Part shown: positions 1 to 4,397 of the stretch, piece after piece
How the letters are laid out: every line of letters begins with the position of its first letter
Position numbering within the stretch: position 1 is the stretch's first letter
Source of the DNA: Micrococcales bacterium UBA4448
Lineage (GTDB): Bacteria > Actinomycetota > Actinomycetes > Actinomycetales > Microbacteriaceae
Direction of reading: 5' to 3'
Assembly: GCA_002390305.1 (NCBI GenBank)
Contig: DGPE01000053.1
Location: 1 to 7,283 of the forward strand
Length of the DNA: 7,283 nucleotides
The notes under the pieces: generated by a model
Told to the model about the DNA's origin: nothing
Seen by the model: the letters and a program-made list of their open reading frames with translations, nothing else
The model's database searches: none
Program-made: the position numbers and the translations under genes

Positions 1-240
1 TAGCAGCCGCAAAGCCAAATAGAGTTACCAACCCCGTTTAGTTGGAGCAATGTATATCCCTCGGTGTTACCGGGGGATTTACTTTTTTGGCTCTCTCATC
101 CGCGGATAGCGACTTCTTCTGAATGGCTAGTTCGGTCATGGCTAATTGCGGATTTACTGAAAACCGCTGACCCTTTGAACCAAATGCGCCCGACGCCAAA
201 TAGCTGGAATGCGGCCCAGACAAAGTATTGGTTAAAAGAG
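1..240. other. Left-edge region without a supportable gene
   Basis: Nothing here can be called a gene with confidence. A rightward gene could end inside the first 41 bases: the three forward frames stop at 1-3, 20-22 and 39-41. A terminator-like hairpin at 58-76 would fit that. The only longer forward frame (GTG at 64 to a stop at 256-258) has no ribosome binding site, is very tryptophan-rich and runs into the downstream terminator stem, so I do not call it. A short direct repeat (ATGGCTA at 123-129 and 138-144) and a weak hairpin (148-155 with 160-167) are present but have no evident role. Confidence 0.4.
58..88 (+). terminator. Probable rho-independent terminator of a gene left of the window
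   Basis: An 8-bp stem with one G-U pair (58-65 with 69-76) closes a 3-base loop. It is followed by a T-rich run at 78-88 that ends in six T's. It sits just after the forward-frame stops at 1-41, so it most likely ends a rightward transcript entering from the left. The T run is interrupted by A and C, so efficiency is uncertain. Confidence 0.45.
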
Positions 241-274
241 AAACCCCCAGGGCGTTAGCCCTGGGGGTTTTCTT
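241..274. terminator. Strong bidirectional rho-independent terminator
   Basis: A perfect 13-bp stem (241-253 with 258-270) is closed by a GTTA loop. Its G/C-rich core is flanked by A's on the left and T's on the right. On the minus strand it lies just past the stop codon of the solute-binding lipoprotein gene and is followed by a T-rich stretch, so it ends that transcript. On the plus strand it is followed by TTTTCTT and could also stop transcription from the left. A single, strong terminator here indicates that no transporter permease or ATPase genes are co-transcribed downstream of the receptor. Confidence 0.9.
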
Positions 275-289
275 GATTGAAACTAGTTA

Positions 290-1561
290 CTAGCCACGAA
301 TGGTAGCTGGAACGTTGTTTCCATCGAACTGCTGGATCAGGATGTTACCGTCTGTTGGGTCTCCAACATCGTTGAAGGTAATAGCGCCTGATGGGCCATC
401 GTAGTCAGCGGTTCCGCCACCATTGATGATGTCAGCACACTCAGCAAAGCTGGTGCACTTGGTTCCGCTTCCAGAACCTCCAGAAACTTCCTGAAGCTTC
501 TCTGACATGTTTGCGCCATCGGTGCTGCGACCCTCTAGAGCAGCAAGTGCAAGCACGATAACTGCGTCATAGGTCTCAGGACCGTAAGCGTTTAGCTCTA
601 GGGCTGCGTTACCGCGTGCCTGCCAGTTTGAATCTAGCTTGGCAACGAAGTCAGCAATCTTTGACTCGTTCACACCTGGGTATGTACCCTTAGCACCCTC
701 AAGGGTGCCAGCTGCGAAGTCCTCAGAGTAGTTGGTTAGGTTACCGTCAACGAAGTAAAGCTTCTCACCAGGGAACTGGCTTGTTAGCTCAGGCACGATG
801 GTCTTTGCCTCGTCGAATGTAATTAGAACGATTGCGTCTGGGTCTCCAGCTAGTGCTTCAGCAATCTGAGCGGTGAAGTTAGTGTCACCGGTGTTGTAGG
901 TAGGCTCTGCGATAACTTCTCCACCTGCAGCCTCAAAAGCAGTCTTAGTGAACTCAGCTAGACCGGTACCGTATGAGTCGTTCAATACGATGAACGAAAC
1001 TCTCTGGTGGCCGTCTTCGGCGATTAGGTTACCTAGAACTTCACCCTGAAGTGTGTCTGAAGGAGCGGTACGGAAGTACAGTCCCTTGTCTTCATAGTCA
1101 GTGAATGCAGCTGAAGTGTTTGCTGGTGAGAAGTGAATTACACACTCAGCGATAACACGGTCAATGAACTGAAGTGATACACCCGAAGATGCAGCACCAA
1201 CGATTGCCTGAACGCCAGCACCTAGTAGGCGAGGAATCTCGGTGTCGTAAGCCTTGTTGTCGGTGTCACCTGAGTCGCCGAAGGTGGCGTCAATGGTGAT
1301 TCCCTTGTTAGCGGCGTTGATCTCGTCGATCGCTAGAGCGGCACCAGCTTCTTCTGGTGGGCCTAGGAATGCGAGGTTACCTGTCAAAGGCAGTGCGGTT
1401 CCTAGCTTTAGTACTAGGTCTCCATCCTGCTCTGGGCCAAGCTCACAGCCGCCTGCGGTTGTTGCCGGTGCACATCCAGTTAGGACTGCTGCACCAAGCG
1501 CCAAAACGCCTGCTGCTGACAAAACCTTACGGGCACGCGACCTGTTGTTCTTTACGGTCAT
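290..1561 (-). CDS. ABC transporter solute-binding lipoprotein, branched-chain amino acid type (Peripla_BP_6/LivK-like)
   Basis: This predicted lipid-anchored receptor of 423 residues should capture a solute outside the membrane and hand it to an ABC importer. Residues 1-30 form a lipoprotein signal: a basic start (MTVKNNRSRARK), a hydrophobic core and the lipobox LTGC, with the lipidated cysteine at 30. The rest resembles a type I periplasmic binding fold: ALPLTGNLAFLG (56-67), AIDEINA (77-83), IVGAASSGVSL (120-130), SPANTSAAF (145-153) and a hinge-proximal YGTGLAEF region (197-204). Cysteines at 39, 140, 369 and 375 could form two extracellular disulfides. The family imports branched-chain amino acids, other amino acids, amides or urea; the ligand cannot be read here. 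The ATG at 1561 is chosen because AAGGAG lies 5 bases upstream, whereas an in-frame TTG at 1582 has no such site. No permease or ATPase gene is adjacent. Leucine codon use is unusual, with 19 of 36 being CTA. Confidence 0.9.
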   Translation of the reverse strand: MTVKNNRSRARKVLSAAGVLALGAAVLTGCAPATTAGGCELGPEQDGDLVLKLGTALPLTGNLAFLGPPEEAGAALAIDEINAANKGITIDATFGDSGDTDNKAYDTEIPRLLGAGVQAIVGAASSGVSLQFIDRVIAECVIHFSPANTSAAFTDYEDKGLYFRTAPSDTLQGEVLGNLIAEDGHQRVSFIVLNDSYGTGLAEFTKTAFEAAGGEVIAEPTYNTGDTNFTAQIAEALAGDPDAIVLITFDEAKTIVPELTSQFPGEKLYFVDGNLTNYSEDFAAGTLEGAKGTYPGVNESKIADFVAKLDSNWQARGNAALELNAYGPETYDAVIVLALAALEGRSTDGANMSEKLQEVSGGSGSGTKCTSFAECADIINGGGTADYDGPSGAITFNDVGDPTDGNILIQQFDGNNVPATIRG

Positions 1562-1566
1562 TTTTG

Positions 1567-1572
1567 CTCCTT
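1567..1572 (-). promoter_or_regulatory. Ribosome binding site fixing the lipoprotein start
   Basis: The minus strand reads AAGGAG followed by CAAAA and then ATG (5-base spacing). This near-perfect Shine-Dalgarno decides for the ATG at 1561 over the upstream TTG at 1582. It also suggests strong translation. Confidence 0.85.
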
Positions 1573-1732
1573 GAAATAGCAATTTAAATGCAGAAACAGG
1601 CAGGGAGCCCGAGTTGCTATGTAAAGCTTAGTGAAACCTTTATTTCTATGGGGTTTATTTTGCTCATTTTTTTGAACTCTTTGGCGTTCACCTAGTGTTT
1701 AAGCAGAAAAACAGATCATAAACAACGAAATC

Positions 1733-1748
1733 CATTGATATATCCATG
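1733..1748. promoter_or_regulatory. Palindrome upstream of the lipoprotein gene, possible operator
   Basis: CATTGATATATCCATG is a 16-base inverted repeat about a perfect GATATATC core, with one mismatched pair. It lies about 170 bases upstream of the lipoprotein start, in an A/T-rich non-coding stretch. No regulator family can be named from it. It could equally be a chance structure in A/T-rich DNA. Confidence 0.3.
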
Positions 1749-1758
1749 AAAAACCTAT

Positions 1759-1774
1759 AAATACCCGAGTATTT
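1759..1774. promoter_or_regulatory. Second palindrome between rarD and the lipoprotein gene (operator or weak terminator)
   Basis: AAATAC and GTATTT form a perfect 6-bp inverted repeat around CCGA. It is ten bases from the preceding palindrome. On the minus strand it is followed, after ATAGG, by five T's, so it might be a weak terminator for rarD instead of an operator. The short, A/T-rich stem argues against strong termination. A further A/T-only hairpin (1799-1805 with 1809-1815) overlaps the rarD stop codon. Confidence 0.35.
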
Positions 1775-1811
1775 CTACACTGACGCACTCTGTAACAATT
1801 AGATTTCGAAT

Positions 1812-2720
1812 CTAAAGCGCTTCCACAATCGGCACAATTCGCTTCTTTTTTAGCGCATCGGTGGTTAGAACAACCAACGAAACCCAAACCAAGCCAAACC
1901 CGATCCACCTCACCAGAGGCATTTCCTCGCCAAGAACGAAGTAGCCAACCGAAAACTGAAGGATTGGAGTTAGGTATTGAATGAAACCGATCATCGACAA
2001 CGGAATTCTTGAAGCGGCAGCGCCAAATAAAATCAACGGAACTGCAGTCAAGATGCCGAAGCCAACTAGAACGCCAGCTTCCACTGGGCCGCTAAACAAC
2101 ATCACCGGCCCGAGCGATGCCACCACCGCTAATTGCCCCAGTGCAATCGGCAAGACCAGGGCCGATTCCAGAGTGAAACTCTGCAGCGCACCAATTTTCC
2201 CACCAACTCTATTTTTGGCGAGCGAATAGGTTGCGAAACTCAGCGCCAGAATAAATGCGAACCACGGAGGTCTTCCGTAGTCGACTGTAAGGATAACCAC
2301 GGCTAAGAAACCAATGCTCAGTGCCACCCACTGCAGTCTTCTTAATTTTTCTCCCAGCAGGAACACGGCAAACATGACGGTGACCAGCGGATTTATGAAA
2401 TAACCCAGCGAGGTTTCAATCACGTTCCCAGTGACAACCCCAATTACGTACACTTCCCAATTGATGAAGATGAACAGCGCTGCAACTGCGACCCAGCCGA
2501 GTTTTTTTGGGTTTCTGACAAGACTGAAAACTTGGTTCCAGGTTCGAGTGACTGTTACCAACAGAACCGCAAAGAGAAACCCGAATACAACCCGCCAGAC
2601 GACAATCTCAAATGCGGATGCAAATTTTGAGAGCTGGATAATCAATGGGAACGAACCCCAGATCAGGTATGCGGCTATTCCGAATGTCAGCCCCACTGAG
2701 CCTTGCGTTCGCTTCTGCAC
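1812..2720 (-). CDS. rarD: RarD-type EamA-family (drug/metabolite transporter superfamily) permease
   Basis: This 302-residue, very hydrophobic protein is predicted to have about ten membrane helices in two EamA repeats. RarD-like signatures are clear: AYLIWGSFPL near 17-26, EIVVWRVVFGF (38-48), NWEVYVIGV (87-95), SLGYFINPLV (104-113) followed by LGEKLRRLQW (122-131), and in the second half TAVPLILFGAAA (225-236) and GFIQYLTPILQF (245-256). The family name comes from a chloramphenicol-sensitivity phenotype; the natural substrate is unknown, and efflux of a metabolite is only inferred. An in-frame TAG at 2730-2732 limits the start. The GTG at 2720 has a weak AGG upstream; a GTG at 2696 (residue 9) preceded by AAGG is a real alternative and would still leave helix 1 intact. 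No strong promoter was identified; groES upstream has its own terminator. Confidence 0.88.
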   Translation of the reverse strand: MQKRTQGSVGLTFGIAAYLIWGSFPLIIQLSKFASAFEIVVWRVVFGFLFAVLLVTVTRTWNQVFSLVRNPKKLGWVAVAALFIFINWEVYVIGVVTGNVIETSLGYFINPLVTVMFAVFLLGEKLRRLQWVALSIGFLAVVILTVDYGRPPWFAFILALSFATYSLAKNRVGGKIGALQSFTLESALVLPIALGQLAVVASLGPVMLFSGPVEAGVLVGFGILTAVPLILFGAAASRIPLSMIGFIQYLTPILQFSVGYFVLGEEMPLVRWIGFGLVWVSLVVLTTDALKKKRIVPIVEAL

Positions 2721-2746
2721 CAGCCAAGCCTAGGGCGCTTAAAGCA

Positions 2747-2775
2747 AAAGACGACCCGTAAAACGAGTCGTCTTT
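2747..2775 (-). terminator. Rho-independent terminator of groES
   Basis: A 9-bp stem (2747-2755 with 2767-2775), one mismatched pair, three more pairs and an AAA loop form a long hairpin that starts 15 bases after the groES stop. On the minus strand the stem ends in TTTT and is followed by GCTTT. It isolates groES as a single-gene transcript from rarD. The outer A/T pairs make it usable in both directions. Confidence 0.8.
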
Positions 2776-2789
2776 CGTTGAAAGCTTTT

Positions 2790-3086
2790 CTAGCGTTCGA
2801 TAACCGCAAGAATGTCGCGGGCTGAAAGTACTAGGTAGTCCTGGCCGTCGTAACGAAGCTCAGTTCCGCCGTACTTGGAGAAGATAACTAGATCTCCAGC
2901 CTTCACGTCCACGGGAAGGCGATCCCCGCCTTCGCTGAATCGACCTGGGCCTACTGAAACAACCTCGGCCTCCTGTGGCTTTTCCTTTGCGGTGTCTGGG
3001 ATTACCAGACCTGATGCTGTTACCTGCTCGGCCTCTAGGGGGCGAACAACAACGCGATCTTCCAGTGGCTTAATTGATACCGACAC
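2790..3086 (-). CDS. groES: Co-chaperonin GroES (Hsp10)
   Basis: This 98-residue protein is the usual Hsp10 length. It forms the heptameric lid of the GroEL folding chamber in the cytoplasm. Visible signatures are the N-terminal IKPLEDRVVVRPL (5-17), a mobile loop from about 18 to 34 with the hydrophobic GroEL-contacting segment GLVIP (26-30), VGPG (45-48), the KAGDLVIFSKYGG strand region (62-74) and the C-terminal DILAVIER. The start is GTG at 3086, supported by AAGAGG 5 bases upstream. The gene stands alone: a terminator follows it and groEL is not next to it, so its partner must be encoded elsewhere. A CIRCE element and a good promoter precede it, implying HrcA-controlled heat induction. 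Confidence 0.97.
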   Translation of the reverse strand: MSVSIKPLEDRVVVRPLEAEQVTASGLVIPDTAKEKPQEAEVVSVGPGRFSEGGDRLPVDVKAGDLVIFSKYGGTELRYDGQDYLVLSARDILAVIER

Positions 3087-3091
3087 GTTGA

Positions 3092-3097
3092 CCTCTT
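3092..3097 (-). promoter_or_regulatory. groES ribosome binding site
   Basis: AAGAGG on the minus strand lies 5 bases before the GTG at 3086. It supports the non-ATG start, which also matches the family's N-terminus. Confidence 0.8.
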
Positions 3098-3120
3098 CTT
3101 TTGTCTAAAGTTTTTATGAA

Positions 3121-3147
3121 TTAGCAGACTCGCATCGAGAGTGCTAA
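3121..3147 (-). promoter_or_regulatory. CIRCE operator (HrcA binding site) of groES
   Basis: The layout is that of CIRCE: 9-base arm, 9-base spacer, 9-base arm. The arm at 3139-3147 is GAGTGCTAA, a perfect match. The arm at 3121-3129 is TTAGCAGAC, two bases off TTAGCACTC. It lies immediately downstream of the groES -10 box and covers the expected transcription start, which suits a repressor site. CIRCE is the known target of HrcA, which is not in the window. The degenerate arm may weaken repression. Confidence 0.85.
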
Positions 3148-3151
3148 TAGA

Positions 3152-3180
3152 ACTTTAGGCGCAAACCTTGAGTTGGTCAA
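3152..3180 (-). promoter_or_regulatory. Housekeeping (sigma-A type) promoter of groES
   Basis: On the minus strand, TTGACC (3175-3180) is followed after exactly 17 bases by TAAAGT (3152-3157). These match the -35 and -10 consensus at five and four positions respectively. The start of transcription would fall near 3145, inside the CIRCE element. Confidence 0.7.
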
Positions 3181-3182
3181 GG
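3166..3182. promoter_or_regulatory. Inverted repeat over the groES -35 box, HAIR half-site-like
   Basis: CCTTGA and TCAAGG form a perfect 6-bp inverted repeat around five bases. The plus strand contains CTTGAGT, the exact half-site of the HspR element HAIR (CTTGAGT-N7-ACTCAAG), but the second half is at the wrong spacing. It could be a heat-shock regulator site or only a coincidence with the -35 sequence. Confidence 0.35.
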
Positions 3183-3206
3183 TCACTAGGGCTAAGCGGT
3201 CAACGC

Positions 3207-3212
3207 TAGATT
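3207..3212 (+). promoter_or_regulatory. Probable -10 box of a leaderless promoter for the methyltransferase-like gene
   Basis: TAGATT fits the actinobacterial TANNNT -10 pattern and ends 6 bases before the ATG at 3219, so transcription would begin at or next to the start codon. No clear -35 is seen. No normally spaced Shine-Dalgarno is present either: GGTGG sits one base from the ATG, too close to work. Both fit a leaderless message. Confidence 0.55.
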
Positions 3213-3218
3213 GGTGGA

Positions 3219-4397
3219 ATGTCCAATTCAACAAATGCCCTGTTCAGCGAAGAAGCGCGGGCTCTTCTTGTGCTACTGGGCTTAGTGGACAACAGAGCAG
3301 ATGTCATGAAGCTCACCACAGACCTTCGGAAGCAGGGATTCGAACCGGCCCTTGTCGCGCTCTGCATTTCGCAAGCAAAGCTGAGGTCAAGAGCCGTAAC
3401 AAAATTCGGGCTGTCGGCTGCGACCAGGATGCTGTTCACTGAGCAGGGTCTCGAGCAATCGACCAGAGCTGCGGTTTCAAGTTGGCATGCACGAAGGCTT
3501 GCGGACGCCGGAATTAAGTCCGTGACAGATCTTGGCTGCGGAATCGGTGGCGACTCGATGGCATTTGCGAGCGCCGGCATAACTGTCACGGCCCTTGAAA
3601 AGGACACCGCAGCCGCGGATTTTGCCAGCCATAACCTAAGCGGGTTTACCAATGCTGAAGTCCGACACGGTGATGCCATCGAAGCAGAAATTGCAACGGA
3701 AGCAGTTTGGCTAGATCCAGCACGGCGGAATCTGAGCGTGAAAGCAGCAGGACGCGTGATGCTAAAACCCGAGGATTTTTCACCAAATCTGGATTTTGCC
3801 ATCGAACTTGCACGAAAGCATGACGCTGGAATAAAGCTTGCCGGAAGCCTCCCGCACGAGCTCATTCCTGCAGACTGTGAGGCTAACTGGGTATCGAATA
3901 ATAACGAGCTGGTCGAAACTGTCTTGTGGTTTGGAAAATTGGGGACTCCGGGAAAGCGCTCGGCAGTAATTGTCGACGGTCAGGTTCTCGAGTTTGCGGG
4001 AGAAGACATTCAGGCACCGTTGGCCGCACCAGGAAAGTACATCTACGACCCAATTTCGGCGATGGTTCGCTCTCACCTAATTGGAGCCTTCGCATTAGAG
4101 AACAACCTTTGGGGGATATCTGGCGCCATTGCCTACTTGAGCGGTGACCAGAGAGTTGAAACGCCTTGGCTTCGAGGCTTTGAAATTCTCGAAGAATTAC
4201 CGCTTGACGCTAAGAGGATTGCCAAGCGAATGGCAGAACTAGACATAGGCACCCTAGAAATTAAAAAAAGAGGTGTTGACATAACCCCCGAGCAGCTAAG
4301 ACCAAAGCTCAAGCTGAGGGGCCAGAAATCGGCCACGCTCATACTTACCAAAATAAATGACGCCAGAAAAGCTCTACTCTGTCTTCCGCTTGGCTAG
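3219..4397 (+). CDS. Class I SAM-dependent methyltransferase-like protein with C-terminal THUMP-like domain
   Basis: The 392-residue protein has a helical N-terminal region (about 1-95), a Rossmann-type methyltransferase core with the SAM-binding motif I TDLGCGIGGD (103-112) and an acidic strand end ALEKD (125-129), then WLDPARR (164-170) where an NPPY-like motif would lie. The C-terminal part (about 320-380, including LEIKKRGVDI and LKLRGQKSATLIL) resembles the THUMP-like domain of this actinobacterial family. THUMP-type domains bind RNA, so an RNA methyltransferase role is plausible, but the substrate is unknown and activity is not shown. The DPARR motif differs from known base-amino methylases. 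The ATG at 3219 is limited by an in-frame TAG at 3207-3209. The gene diverges from groES and converges with tsaD, with which it shares four bases at the stop codons. Confidence 0.85.
   Translation: MSNSTNALFSEEARALLVLLGLVDNRADVMKLTTDLRKQGFEPALVALCISQAKLRSRAVTKFGLSAATRMLFTEQGLEQSTRAAVSSWHARRLADAGIKSVTDLGCGIGGDSMAFASAGITVTALEKDTAAADFASHNLSGFTNAEVRHGDAIEAEIATEAVWLDPARRNLSVKAAGRVMLKPEDFSPNLDFAIELARKHDAGIKLAGSLPHELIPADCEANWVSNNNELVETVLWFGKLGTPGKRSAVIVDGQVLEFAGEDIQAPLAAPGKYIYDPISAMVRSHLIGAFALENNLWGISGAIAYLSGDQRVETPWLRGFEILEELPLDAKRIAKRMAELDIGTLEIKKRGVDITPEQLRPKLKLRGQKSATLILTKINDARKALLCLPLG

Noticed and set aside
38..223. Reverse-strand open frame of 61 codons
   Set aside because: It lies beyond the strong terminator, has no ribosome site or recognisable motif, and has the composition expected of a chance frame.
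64..258. Possible small forward gene of 64 codons starting with GTG
   Set aside because: There is no Shine-Dalgarno and no recognised domain, its start overlaps a terminator-like hairpin, and its end lies within the strong terminator stem.
1562..1582. Upstream TTG start of the lipoprotein, adding seven residues
   Set aside because: The AAGGAG site would lie inside the coding region, and the signal peptide fits the ATG at 1561.
1254..1587. Forward frames opposite the lipoprotein N-terminus
   Set aside because: Both are antisense shadows of a well-supported lipoprotein gene with a lipobox and ribosome site; neither has a ribosome site of its own.
1799..1815. Hairpin TTAGATT/AATCTAA over the rarD stop as a terminator
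   Set aside because: The stem is almost all A/T with only 7 pairs and no proper T run follows on the minus strand, so it is unlikely to terminate alone.
3166..3187. A full HspR HAIR element
   Set aside because: Only one half-site matches CTTGAGT; no second half is found at the required 7-base spacing.
3206..3865. Long reverse frame (219 codons) opposite the methyltransferase-like gene
   Set aside because: It is serine- and alanine-rich shadow translation. The forward frame carries the SAM motif and family signatures, and the reverse frame would read across the groES upstream region.
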